64,000 nt of DNA from Pseudogymnoascus destructans (taxonomy: Eukaryota; Ascomycota; Leotiomycetes; Thelebolales; Thelebolaceae), in assembly GCF_001641265.1 (NCBI RefSeq), contig NW_020167557.1:1-64000 (forward strand). Direction: 5' to 3'. Shown in pieces: positions 1-10,734 of this stretch. The position numbers and the translations under genes were made by a program. How positions within the stretch are numbered: the stretch's first letter is position 1; the number at the start of each line of letters is the position of its first letter. The notes beneath the pieces are model-generated. The model did no database searches and was not told the origin of the DNA. It saw only the letters and a program-made list of their open reading frames with translations.

Positions 1-380
1 AAAGGCCCGTGATCTTCCCATTTCCCCCGAGATTACTATCATCCCGGCCTATGCACCAGCCTGTGCGTTGCTGCTACCTTCATCGCTTTGGCACTTTCTC
101 TTGCAGCAGCGGAGTTCTAACTCGAGCAGGGCTCCTAGCCTTCGTGCCATCTCTGCCTTATTATTTCAAGTAATGTAAGGGATCCGTGTATCCTTTCCAT
201 GCACTTACGCAAACCCTCGGGGCACGCCACCTGGTTACGGCCACTCCTCTCGTAAACGTATTAGGACGTCCGACCCACGTCGTGGCCACGCGATGCATCC
301 ACTCCCCCCCAGGCTTCGTCGCAATGAAACCACATCCCCTGTACGACCTGGCCCCATCTCCTTCATCACCCACCCCCATC
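1..380. other. No gene recognised at left edge
   Basis: No convincing coding frame, RNA gene or repeat was seen. It is probably the 3' flank of the COG5-like gene that ends at 381 on the minus strand. Short open frames here are C-rich and overlap each other in several frames. Confidence 0.5.
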
Positions 381-1718
381 CTACCTCCCCAGCCCCCCAA
401 CCACCGCCCCAACCATAACAGCAACCTCCCTCTCCCACTCCGCCATCCGCCTCTCATCTCTCATCTTCCCCGCCCCACTCGGAACCTGACACCCCCTCGC
501 CACCGCCTCCGCCACCATATCCCTAACCGCATTCCTATTACTCTTCAGCGTCCTCGCCTGCATGCCCCCCGCCTTAACCAGCTCCTGCACGCGCGGCGAC
601 AGCGCCGATGCAAGGCTACGCCAAAAATAGCTGGTGAGACTATTCGTCTCTAGCGCTGCTAGTACCGGGACGAGGAAATTTGGTGGCGTGGAGAGCGAGG
701 GGAGGGTGGGGGCTTTGAGGGAGGAGAGCAGGAGTTCGAGGGCGACGAGGTTTTGGCACCGGGAGGAGACGAGGAGGAGTGCGTCGTCGAGGGTGCGGAG
801 GACGCCGAGGGCGCGGATTATGGAGGTTGTGGAGGTGGTGAGGGCGACGCGGAGGTACTCTTGGATGGATTGTACCATCCACTCTGCTTCGAATCTTATG
901 CTCTTCCCTCTCTTCGGTGGTTGTGGGGAGAGCAGGTAAAGCGTCTGTAAGGCGGAGGTGCGCGGGACTTTGCGTCCTCAGCTTGTGCGTAGGTGCTGCC
1001 GGAGCCGGTGAGTGTTGACATGGAGAAATCCCGCACGACTTGCTGGGCTTTGGCGTGAAGTGATCGTTCAGCTGGTGCGATCAGTTCGCGCTGTAAGGCG
1101 GCGATGGCGTGGACTTTCTCTAGGTTCTCCCCCTCTTCGCCGGGGCCATTAGCGGCTAGCAGCGCGCGACAGGAGAGAATTGTGTTTGAAGCGCGGACAG
1201 TGGAGCGGTGGTCATCGCGGGACTGGGCGTTACGGGGCTGCTGCTCGGACATCTGGACTTCGAGCTGGCGACCTAGTTGGAGGGCGCGGCCGACAGAGCG
1301 ACCTAGGCGGACAGTGTGCCATAGGCGCTCGGAGACGCGTTGGACTTCTTCAGCGGCTTCGTGGCGCGAGATGACTTCCTGCTCGAGGCGTTTGTAGGAG
1401 TCGTTTAGGGAGGCTGCTTGGGAGGAGAGTTCGCTGACGATGTGTTCTGAGGCGTGTGCTTGGGTTTCGGTGTGCGAGAGGAGGGGGAGGGCGGAAGCGG
1501 AGGTGAGGGTGTGGATGTGGGAGTCGACTTCTTGGATGTCGAAGAGGGACGCTGGAGAGGGGGGTGGAGAGGTCGAGGGGGGAGTCGGTCGCGTTGTTGG
1601 TGGTGAGGACGAGGGTGTTGGCGAAGGCGGGGGCGGAGAAGGAGGGATCGAGGAAGAGCTCGTAGTCGATGTAGGAGGGGTCGGAGGCTTCGGCTGAGTT
1701 GTTGGAGGTGGTGGCCAT
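381..1718 (-). CDS. cog5: Conserved oligomeric Golgi complex subunit 5 (COG5), two frame breaks
   Basis: COG5 belongs to lobe B of the COG tether, which captures retrograde vesicles at the Golgi. The N-terminus reads DYELFLDPSFSAPAFANTLV, typical of fungal COG5. It is followed by a helical region (around ASLFDIQEVDSHIHTL, then AQAEDAKSR) and a C-terminal part ending in a DMVAEAVARG...MVGAVVGGLGR motif. These segments lie in three frames. One extra C in the C6 run at about 1559-1564 and a duplicated GC at about 959-964 would account for both shifts; removing them gives about 444 residues, close to fungal COG5 length. Neither site looks like an intron. The ATG at 1718 is chosen because the conserved N-terminus starts there. 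It is divergent with the DUF2434 gene at 2140. The breaks may be assembly errors or real pseudogenisation. Confidence 0.7.
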
Positions 1719-2139
1719 TGCGACTGCTGGTTGTGGTAGTGGGATTATGCTACACTGGCTTTGGCATTATGGTGAAGTCGCAAATGGTGAGTGCGTTGAT
1801 ACTGTGACTGTGTTAACTAGCCACTAAGTTATATCAAAGATTTGTGAAGCCGTCACAGAGAGCACCGGATGGATTGTTTCGCCGCGATCCGTAAGTTTAT
1901 GGGAAGCTTGGACCATGGATCGGTGCGTCATGGCTCAAGTCCAAATGGTTTTGTTAGTCCTTAACTAAAAACTGGGACTGTGTCCGAACCTTGCAACTTC
2001 ATCAACAAATCCCTCCAGCATATCATTATCACCCATAGATCGGCCCCCAGCTCGAGAAATGTGCTCAATCGAGGAGTGAATGCGATTCTAAGCGCGAGCC
2101 GACACTCATCCGCGCCTCCGAAGCTCTCCCACCATCACG
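1719..2139. promoter_or_regulatory. Divergent promoter region COG5 / DUF2434
   Basis: A 421-bp spacer separates the minus-strand COG5 start from the plus-strand DUF2434 start. It probably holds both 5' UTRs and promoters. No clear TATA box or binding site was identified. Confidence 0.5.
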
Positions 2140-3836
2140 ATGCCTCTCTTCGACGCACGCGACGTCCTCTCCTTCCCCGGCGGGAACAACGCCAGCGACA
2201 CCGTCATCGCGGGTATAAACTTCAATCTCACAACTCTCCAGCACTGGAACTACACCCTCTACTCTAACGGCACGCTCTCGAATAATTCGAACTGCTTCCT
2301 GACCTTCGAGTCATACACCCCCCACCTCCTCCCCAACGGCACATTCCTCAACACAACATCATGCTATAGCCCCTTGAACGGACTCGGGAACCGTGCGAAG
2401 CCCGGTATTGCTCTAGGCGTTTTCTTTGGTCTCAGCCTTGTCTTCACAATGATCACCTGCGCAAGCACGGCAGGCTCTTCCTGCCATCTGAGAAGAGGTT
2501 CCACGCCATCGGACGCCGCTGGCAATGGTACTGGATGCTCTGGGTGGCAGGGTGTGGGATGGCCAGCGGCTTCACCAGCGTCGATGTCGACCGCTACTAC
2601 CTCCCCGAGTGGCCGCTAATCCTCAACTCCATATTCTGGTACCTGATGATTCCCAGCACACTGGCCATCGTGTGGGAAAGCGTGCGCCACTGGGGCAGTT
2701 GGCAAGAGCGCCAACTCATCGACCCAGACCCCTTCATACTAAGCCAAAACGATAAAAGAGGCCGGAGGGAATTCTATATGCCCCTCGTCTTCTACGGCTT
2801 CGGTTTCCTCGTGAGTCCCCTAACCTGACCCCTACACCCACCCACCCCCAAGTCGGAAAAAAACACCCCACTAACACCCCCCCCAGCACTTCTTCATGGC
2901 CGTCCCCCGCAACTGGACACCAATCTCCTACCAACGCTCGCCCTCCCAATCCCTCCAAGTTGCCGCCCCCCAAGCCACAGACGGCCGCTTCAAAGCCGGC
3001 GCCATCTTCCTCTTCTTCGCGTGGCTCACGATCCTCTTCTCCCTCGCCCACTCCATGCACTACTACACCCCCCGCCCCTCCCTCCTGCGCACCCTCGCCT
3101 CCACCCCACCGGCTTTCCTCCTCACCCTCCCGCTCTCTCTCACGATCGTAGCGTACCAATTCCTCGCCGCTTTCTCGTTTGCGCATAGCCCGCTCAACCT
3201 CTCCGCTTCCCCGGCGATAATTTATTCCTTGGGCTGGGCGCCAATCGTGCTTATCTTCATCATCTACGAGGTGGCTGGGTACACGTACCCCAACGAGGAC
3301 CGCGAGCTGATCCGCCAGCGCCGCCTCCGCGGCCAGGAACTCGATAGGGAGATGGGGTATAACCGCAAACCACCCTGGTGGCGCCGTCTCAACGGTAACC
3401 ACAACCTGACTGTCCAGCAAGCCCTAGCGAGGAACGCGCAGGAAGTCAGCGGTGCCCCAAGGGCCGCAGATTGGTCAGCAAAGGACGACGTAGAAATGTC
3501 CCCCCTCCCCTCAAAACGCAATGCCGAACGCGAGGTGCGGATTGACAACACCCCCGCTGGCCGCGCCTTAGCGCGCCACGAGAGTCGCAGGGAGGCAGAG
3601 CTGGATGAGCGGGTGCGAGAGGCTGCTATGGCACTATTCACGCCGCCTGTAGAGAGGAAGAAGACGGATATTGCGTATTTGATGGGGGATGATATGGATG
3701 GGAGGGGGGGCCGGGGGCGGGGACGGGGGTGGCGTGGGATGAGTGTGGAAGGAGTGGGAGTACGGGGAGTGTGGCGTCGGGGACGACGATTGTGGGGGCG
3801 AAGCCGCAGGTTGTTAGGAGTATGTTGGATATTTAG
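2140..3836 (+). CDS. DUF2434 family multi-pass membrane protein, two frame breaks
   Basis: This is a fungal membrane protein of unknown function. The N-terminus (MPLFDARDVLSFPGG) leads into an Asn-glycosylation-rich segment (NLTT, NYT, NGTLSNNS), then several hydrophobic helices, and a WQERQLIDPDPF motif typical of the family. One intron at 2811-2886 (gtgagt...cccag) joins GFL to HFFMAVPRNW. One base is missing near 2447-2453: the reading frame moves from ...VFTMI to LRKHGRLFLP, as a family member would read. A second shift lies in the G-rich run at about 3703-3735, after which the frame reads TTIVGAKPQVVRSMLDI and stops at 3834-3836. The corrected protein is about 540 residues. Read literally the frame runs on to 3933 with low-complexity Gly/Arg sequence. 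Confidence 0.72.
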
Positions 3837-4255
3837 GGTAAAGGTAAAAAAGGGGGGGGGGCGGGGTGGGGTTTGGTTGGGATTGGTTTGGGGGTTGGAT
3901 ACTGGGATAATATGGTATATGGGATGGGAATAACTAGATACACCTCGGCGGTTACGGGCATGGGGCTCGAATTCGCTCTTTTAATATATATTTATGCACA
4001 TACACCTGCACTTTCATCCTTCCGAGCAGTAGTTGTGTATATATTTCCTCTCTTCAAACAAAATCTAAGCTGTTTTGGATATGCTGAAAATAACTGAGTT
4101 ATACCTCCCCCCTTTCTAAGTGTAAGAAACATCAACACCCACACCCATCACGTCCACATGTCCCCGCCCGCAGCGGTACAGTCTAAGCGCCCCCCTCAAC
4201 ACTCTCCATCCTCTCCCCGCCCCCCTCCCCTCAACATCCCTCATCAACCATCCCA
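3837..4255. other. Intergenic spacer, C-rich towards right
   Basis: This lies between the 3' end of the DUF2434 gene and the 3' end of the next gene on the minus strand, so it is probably two converging 3' UTRs. The right part is unusually C-rich on the plus strand. No gene was supported. Confidence 0.5.
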
Positions 4256-6053
4256 TCATCCCCCACACAGCCCCATAGCCTCAACCCTCTCCTCCGCACT
4301 AAAAAGATCCCACCACCTACTCCTCCACACCGTCACTCCCCCCCCCTCCCCATCCCCCCCTTTACACCCTGGCCCAACCCCATCCCCCCCCTCGACCCCG
4401 TCAAGGCCCTCCAGCCCCACCAACACCCCCCTCCCAACCCGCAACCGCGAAATAGCAACATGGTGATTCAAACAGCTCACCAAGAAGACATCATCCCACT
4501 CCGCGCCGGGCTGCCGGCCGATACACTGATATCGCGCCTTCCGGTCCCAGGTCGTGGAGGGGGGGCGGAGCTGGCGGTATGCGTCGTACAGGGAGGCTGT
4601 TTTGCGGGTTGGGCGGCGTTTTGGGGGAGGGCGGGGGCCTGTAGAGGAGGGGGTAGGGAGGTCTAGTGCGGGTTTGGCAGCGGTTGTAGGGGTAGCGGCG
4701 GGAGTTAGAGCAACAGCCATACCCTCTTCCTTCCCGATTGGGCCGCCTGGTCCGCCGCCCCAGCGCGGTTTGAAACACCACCATTTCGCCGGGTCGGCGG
4801 GGTCGTGTTTTATTTCCTCCCTGCCTTCGCGGTTGCGCTGCTGAGCTGCTACGAAGAGCGCAGCAGTTTCGCGGGCGAGATCGAGGAGCTCATCGAGGGG
4901 TTTGTCGAAGGATGTAGCGTGGCGCGCGGACAGAGCGGCGAGGGGTCCCTCGATGATGCCGCCGCGGGCGGAGAGGCAGTCGGATGGGGTGCGGTAGATG
5001 AAGGAGATGTTTGTAGGAAACGAGGATGGCGGGGAGGAGTTGGGGAATGTCGAGTTTGGGGGGGTGAGACGGAGGGACCGATGTGGAGACGTGGTTCGAC
5101 GCGGGGGAGGGAGACATTGCAGCTGAAATCGTAGGCGACGAGTTTGACGAACGTGGCGAGCAGGGCGGCGCGGAAGTCGGGAGGGGTTTGGGAGCCGGTG
5201 CCGGAACGGATGTGGATGCGTTGGTGCGCGGGTTCGGGGTCGGCGAGCGGTTCGGGCCCGGAGAGGGAAGTGTCGACCCAGAATCCGGAGATGAGCTCGA
5301 GGTTCTTGAAGAACTCGTAGGCGTTGCCGAGGCGGGCCGTGGGGGTGGAGGGGAGGCGGCGCACGGTGCGGAAGGCTGCGGAGTTGGGGGTGGAGAGTTC
5401 TTTCATGCGCTCGTTGTAGGTGGCGCGGCCGGGGGCGGGGCGGCCGTTGTTGAGCGGGGGAGGTGGGATGGGGGGGTGTCGTCGAGGTCGTCGGCGTCGG
5501 TGTCGGAGGAGGTGGGGAGCGGGGTGGACCAGGAGGAGGGGGGGAGGAAGGAGGGGTCGGGCAGGAGGGAGGTAAGGGGCGCGTTGGGGATGATGTGTAG
5601 CCCGAGGGCTTCGAAGTGTGTGAGTTTTATGTCGGCGGGCCGCTGGATGCCGCGGATGTAGGTGCGTAGCGGGATGTCTTCCGGTGGGGGTGGCGCGGTG
5701 CCCGGGGCGCGAGGGAGGAGAGAGGGGAATCGGACGGGTGTCGGGGGGGGGATCTCATGCGGTTGGCTTGGTTCGGCTGGTGCTGCTCCTGGAGGACCTG
5801 TGGTATGAAACGTCAGATGGGTGCCAAGCGCGTTTGAGGGAGCGCGGATGCAGTATGCCCGCTGTATCCGGTGGACGGATGCGGAATTGAGGCTATGCGA
5901 CGGGGGAATCCCGCGGAGATGGAGAGGAGCGCTGCGCGATACTTCATGGAGACAGACGATGGGTGAGTGCCGCACGAACTGGAGGCCATGGGGGAAGGGA
6001 GGGGGCCAGGGCACACCAGAAGCCGGGCGAGCAAGCCACGAATAGATGGTCAC
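4256..6053 (-). CDS. Conserved fungal protein of unknown function, several frame breaks
   Basis: Four blocks on one strand read in order as one protein. They are a segment with RTYIRGIQRPADIKLTHFEA; a segment beginning MKELSTPNSAAFRTVRRLPS and passing through NAYEFFKNLELISGFW and LVAYDFSCNVSLPRVEPRL; a segment IIEGPLAALSARHATSFDKP...DPAKWWCFKPRWGGGPGG; and a C-terminal TASLYDAYRQLRPPSTTWDR...VFLVSCLNHHVAISRL. I know no function for it. The blocks are in different frames. Single-base changes in G7 runs at about 5470-5476 and 5058-5064 and one near 5009-5013 would restore one frame. The start is uncertain: a likely intron 3' end (CTGAC branch, then CCACAG) precedes the GPPGAAPAEP block, so the first exon may lie within 5860-6034. 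Confidence 0.6.
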
Positions 6054-6650
6054 AGAACGGATGAACTCTGGGGAGTACCCTTATGTCTATGAATGCTATG
6101 GACGCGCATTTATAGGCTGAAGGGCGGATGTAGAGACAGTAGACAGAGGTTGGTATGACATACCTGGAGCGGCTCTGGCTCCCGCGCTGGCAACTTGGAG
6201 TATACCACCGCTGAACATGGCTGCCAGAGATTGGCTGGCAGGATGGAGAAAGATAAGAGAGGCAATAGAAATGTTTTGTCTATATCATGTCGAGTAGCTG
6301 TGAGTATATGGTATAACTATAGTATATATAGCTAGGGAAGAGACGTCGTTGAATGTTTTTGAGGGGGGGATGTTTGTTGTAGTTCGAGAGTGTGGGGTTG
6401 GGTGGCTGGCGTTGGTGTGGTATGGCCCCATAGACACTAAGGTGACAACACCTGTATAGTGGGACGATAGTGGAAGGATAGTAAAGGACCGTATAGGCAC
6501 AGGACTGGATAGTTGGGGAGAATAACTCCGTCCGGGACACCGGTTCACATCCGGGGACGCACGAGAATGCCAGATAGGGCAATTTGTGTAATATATGCTG
6601 TGCGATGTTGTGCTGTTCCGACGCGGTTGTAGACGGGGTATTAAGAATCG
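6054..6650. other. Gene-free spacer before the transposon island
   Basis: This should hold the promoter of the minus-strand gene ending at 4256. The right part becomes AT-richer. No gene or repeat was recognised. Confidence 0.45.
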
Positions 6651-7047
6651 CACAAGCGCTTGCTTAGCACTTCATTTACCTGTCGTAGGTTTTAGTTCTC
6701 TGCTTTTAACAATGCTAATTAATGCATTATACAATGCACCCTTTGCAAACTAGTTAACAGCTGTATAGATTAAGGTTAGAGAGCTATTTTAATGATGCGC
6801 AATTGTGATGAGGCTTTAGTTGGGTTATTTAGTGTCTAAGAAACCTATGGTTAAGCGGTGTTTAGGTGAGAGGTTGGAGGTGTTAGCGTTCTAAACCTTA
6901 AGATCAAGTGTAGATATTACACCCTTAGGGTTGAATGGGAGAAGTCTAGCACCTTGGAAGCTTCCTTAAATGTTGCTTTCTGTCATTACAATGTTAAATG
7001 TAGCATGGAAGGCAGGAAAGAAGTCATCCTTAGTAATGTGAATAATA
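6651..7047 (-). mobile_element. Decayed Fot1/pogo element, left part
   Basis: The sequence matches base for base, with many C-to-T and G-to-A differences, the transposase 3' coding region of the better copy at about 19975-20385. For example, the region around 6680-6730 corresponds to 20000-20045. It continues at 8912 after the younger pogo element inserted at a TA. Bias towards transitions and AT gain is consistent with RIP. No open frame remains. Confidence 0.8.
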
Positions 7048-7049
7048 TA

Positions 7050-8909
7050 ACGTACATGTATAGCGAAAGCGCCAAACAAGCGAAAGCGCCAAAATGATGC
7101 GGTGACCAAACCCCCCAACTAAATGTTAAATTCCTCAACAACAAAACATGCCCCATAAAAACGATGAAAGCCAATTAGTGCTAGCTATCCAGGCTATGCA
7201 AAGCGACCCAAAGTTACGCCTTCGAGTTGCTGCTAGGATCTATTCTGTGGACCACCGCAAGCTAGGTCGTCGTCTAGAAGGTGTACCTTCACGACGCGAT
7301 ATCCAAGCCAACTCACGGAAATTAACTAACCTAGAGGAGTACGTCCTTGTTCAGTATATACTCGACCTAGCTGCCAAAGGGTTTCCTCCTCGGCTGTCTG
7401 TTGTTGAAGATATGGCAAGTCGACTACTTGCAACACGCGACGCGTCACGCGTTGGGTCGCGTTGGGCTTCAAACTTTGTTAAGCGGCGTGTAGAGCTCCA
7501 GACACGCTTTCAGCGCAAATACGACTACCAGAGGGCTAAGTGCGAAGATCCAGAAGTTATTAATGGCTGGTTTGAGCTTGTGCGTAACACAATTGCGAAA
7601 TATGGTATCGATGAAGCAGATATCTACAACTTTGATGAGACTGGGTTTATGATGGGCGTTATCTCAACTGCTATGGTTGTAACAAGCTCAGACGGGCGGG
7701 CAAAAGCAAAGAAGGTACAGCCTGGTAATCGGGAATGGGTTACAGTAATCCAAGGCGTTAGTTCTCAAGGTTGGGCAGTACCACCATTTATCATTGTTGC
7801 AGGCAAAAACCACCTTACATCTTGGTATGAGAATAGTGGATTTTCAAGCGATTGGGTGATTTCTGTTACTGAAAATGGCTGGACTACAAACGAGAGAGGC
7901 ATGGATTGGATTCAGCACTTTGAGAAGCATACAAAGGCCCGGAGTGTTGGTGGTTATCGCTTGTTAGTCCTTGATGGTCATGAGAGCCACCACTCAGATG
8001 AGTTTGAGGAGTACTGCAAGGAACACAACATTATTACGCTTTGTATGCCTGCTCACTCTTCTCATCTACTCCAGCCACTTGATGTTGGCTGTTTCGGCCC
8101 GTTAAAGCAGGCCTATGGTCGGCAAATTGAAGATATGATGCAGGCTCATATTTCTCATATTACAAAGGATGACTTCTTTCCTGCCTTCCACGCTGCATTT
8201 AACACTACAATGACGGAAAGTAACATTTGAGGCGGGTTCCGAGGGGCAGGGCTTCTTCCATTTGACCCTGAGAGAGTGATATCTACACTTGATCTTAAGT
8301 TAAGGACACCAACGCCTCCAAGCTCCCGCCCAGGTACTGCTCAACCTTGGGTTTCTCAGACACCAAACAACCCAATTGAAGCTATGTCACAGTCTACATT
8401 TATTAAAACTCGGATTTCACGCCATCAAAATAGCTCTCCAACCTCAATCTATGCAGCTGTTGACCAGTTTACAAAGGGTGCATCGCAAATAATGCATCAA
8501 TTAGCACTGCTAAAGGGAGAGAACCAAAACCTACGACAGGCAAATGAAGTACTAAGCAAGCGCCGGAGAGCTAGGAAAACACGACTACAGCAAGGAGGAT
8601 CACTTAGTCAACAAGGGGCGCAAGAGCTACAGGATGAGAGGGATGTTGTGCAGCAGGTAGAGCAGGAAATAAGGGCAAGCCGTGGTCGGAAGCCAAGGGA
8701 AGAAACCCGTGCCCGTCGCTGTGGCAAGTGTGGTGAGACTGGGCACAATGCGCGCACGTGTCAGATTGTAATAGACACCTCTGAGGAAGAGGACTCCGAG
8801 TAGTTTCAATTGATTTCTAATGTTGTGGTAGATTTATCGCAATGTTTGTCGTGAGGGTAGATAATTTTGGCGCTTTCGCTTGTTTGGCGCTTTCGCTATA
8901 CATGTACGT
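7050..8909 (+). mobile_element. Fot1/pogo DNA transposon, copy 1
   Basis: The 1860-bp element has perfect 46-bp terminal inverted repeats beginning ACGTACATGTATAGCGAAAG, flanked by the TA duplication at 7048-7049 and 8910-8911. Each TIR contains a direct repeat of GCGAAAGCGCCAAA, a likely paired transposase-binding site. It sits inside an older decayed element of the same family in opposite orientation. The perfect TIRs point to recent movement, although its transposase carries a stop codon. Confidence 0.92.
7148..8803 (+). pseudogene. Fot1/pogo transposase (DDE_1), one in-frame stop
   Basis: The frame would encode 551 residues. It has an N-terminal helix-turn-helix and CENP-B-like DNA-binding region (about 1-130), then a DDE_1 catalytic core. 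Catalytic acidic residues are visible in NFDETGF, LVLDGHESHH and LLQPLDVGCFGPLK. A coiled segment follows (KGENQNLRQANEVLSKRRRA), then a CCHC zinc knuckle, CGKCGETGHNARTC, near the C-terminus. A single TGA at 8228-8230 interrupts the frame after TMTESNI. The related copy near 20300 has CAG there and reads NIQGGF. Downstream sequence stays open in the same frame to the TAG at 8801-8803. The protein would cut and paste the element at TA sites; as read it is truncated to 360 residues with the catalytic core kept and the zinc knuckle lost. Confidence 0.88.
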
Positions 8910-8911
8910 TA

Positions 8912-9210
8912 AGCCTATATCATATCTTTAATTTGCCGACTATAGGCTCTCTTTTACGGGCTAAAACAGCTAACATCAAGTGGCTAGAGTATATGAGAAA
9001 AGTAAGTAGGCATACAAAGCGTAATAATGTTGTGTTCTTTATAGTACTCCTTAAACTCGTCTAAGTGGTAGCTCTTATGACCATTAAGGACTAACAGGCA
9101 ATAACCACTAACAGTCTAGGGCTTTGTATGCTTCTTAAAATGCTAAATCCAATCTATCCCTCTCTTGTTTATGTTATGATTATAGCTGTAAGGACACAGG
9201 CAACCCAGCT
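8912..9210 (-). mobile_element. Decayed Fot1/pogo element, right part
   Basis: This continues the relic at 6651-7047. It aligns with about 20386-20690 of the second pogo copy (around CATATCTTCAATTTGCCGAC) with many transitions. At the left it restarts exactly after the TA flanking the inserted pogo element. At the right it stops where an LTR begins at 9211. Confidence 0.75.
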
Positions 9211-10046
9211 TGTCATACTGACATTCGTTGCACTCAGTTTGCTATCAAACTCAAGAGCAAACTTAGAAATCTCCTCCTCAAACCTACAAGTCACTATACA
9301 TATTTTGGCTTGTCACACCAACAACAAGAGCAATACTACTCAACGATTGCTACAACCCTCTATGATTCATTACATGACATCACTCCTTAGTTACTGGGCT
9401 AATACTACACATGACATATTTCTATCAACTAGAGGCCTAGGAACATGAACGATAGCTCCAAAAGCTTCTACAACCATCTATGATTCATTACACGTCATCG
9501 CTCCTTAGTTACCCACAAGATTGGTTAGGTTATGACATAATCTGTCTATAGGGGTACTCTGACTTTGGACCTCCTTTCACTTCCTATAGGCTAGAAACCT
9601 AGGAGATGGTTCTATGGGATTCTCTTACGTCGACTACAGTTACCAAGCCTGGTTAGTCATGGAAAGTCTTGGAAAATGAGAGAACTACACTCCTTTAGCA
9701 TAAATAGGATTGCCCTTTCCTTAAGAAAGGGCAAGCAGACAATACAGTAAATTGACTATCACATACTTCCACGTCTTTTCCAAGCTTTCAAGCATTGATC
9801 TTGTTACTCCTTGTTTCTGAAAAGTCAGTGAGGTTCTAACCTCTGACTTATCCCTGAGTTCTCAGACTCAACATTTGTTACAACTTGTCTAAACAACTCC
9901 ACTACATCATACACCTGATTGCTGCGTTGTGGAATAGTCTAAGCTACGACCCTTTGGCTCTTTTTCCTAAGACAGTGTGTTGTCTTAGTAAAATCACCCC
10001 TTCCTTGGGTGGCTAGATTCTCACATCAGGTGCACCCACCATTACA
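9211..10046 (+). mobile_element. Solo LTR (gypsy-2 family), no target duplication
   Basis: It begins TGTCATACTGACATTCGTTG and ends GTGCACCCACCATTACA, the same ends as the LTRs of the complete gypsy element at 31130-37824. It is shorter (836 bp). The flanks (CAGCT on the left, TTGTT on the right) do not form a 5-bp duplication, so it probably arose by recombination between elements or was rearranged later. Confidence 0.85.
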
Positions 10047-10183
10047 TTGTTGGTAGTACTACCTTTGGATATCAAGGTAGATTAACAGATATTTCGATTA
10101 AGGGGGAGGCATATAGACAACCACAACTAGATGAATCAAGAGCAAAACAAGCTATGATTGCTGTGTTACTAGGGGTGGTTTGA
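10047..10183 (+). mobile_element. Short gypsy integrase-region fragment
   Basis: One plus-strand frame reads EAYRQPQLDESRAKQAMIAV. This resembles the region just after the integrase core in the neighbouring gypsy element (EAYRQPRPDESRAEQALIVV). It is a scrap of a different gypsy family, joined directly to a fragment of an ABC transporter gene. Confidence 0.6.
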
Positions 10184-10211
10184 CCTCTGCAGTGCTGGGA
10201 TAACAGCACCC
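10184..10211 (+). pseudogene. ABC transporter fragment, part left of the gypsy insertion
   Basis: Twenty-eight bases encode PLQCWDNST and part of the next codon. This is the segment that precedes TRGLDSATALEF in PDR-type transporters. The frame resumes precisely at 17243 once the gypsy element and its CACCC duplication are removed, which fixes the insertion site. Confidence 0.85.
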
Positions 10212-10686
10212 TGTAACGCTGACTTCTAAACGATAGAAGACACAGAGGTTCTCTTGCGTAAAGGTTTACTTATCAGAGGAGGCAGGGGATCAGACACAAA
10301 GGCTTCAAGTAACACGTTACTAGTATATAACAAATACTGTATTGAGTTGAGCACGAAGCTCCTATCTAAGGAAATACTATCTACTTATATAGTGGCGTCG
10401 TGCCTAGTGGACTCTTGGGAACTCACTCGAGTCCTCGGAGTCCTGGACTCTTAGGACTCTTCTCATCATCCTGCGAGTCCATCACGTGCCTAGTGGACTC
10501 CTGGGAACTCACTCGAGTCCTCGGAGTCCTGGACTCTTAGGACTCTTCTCATCATCCTGCGAGTCCGTCACGTGATACTTTCGGAACTACTATTCCCCGC
10601 TGCCCCTCCAGGTACCAGGGCCGGTCTCATGCGACCTCCCTCCTTCCTGTCCTGTAGTTGGCCAGCCTTCTTGTTCCGTCGTAACA
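10212..10686 (-). repeat. 3' LTR of gypsy element 1
   Basis: This 475-bp LTR ends in TGTAAC...GTAACA on the plus strand. It contains two tandem copies of an 86-bp unit starting GTGCCTAGTGGACTC (about 10409-10575). The unit is rich in GAGTCC/GGACTC motifs on both strands, a plausible cluster of promoter or enhancer sites. Confidence 0.93.
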
Positions 10687-10734
10687 CTCGCTCCCTTCCC
10701 CTGGGCATTCGTCTCGAATCCTATAAGTACGTCC

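Noticed and set aside
186..653. 155-codon plus-strand frame at the left edge
   Set aside because: Pro/Arg-rich shadow overlapping the C-rich flank and the antisense COG5 coding region.
4158..4466. 102-codon plus-strand frame, Pro/Ser-rich
   Set aside because: Low-complexity shadow of C-rich sequence opposite the end of the conserved minus-strand gene.
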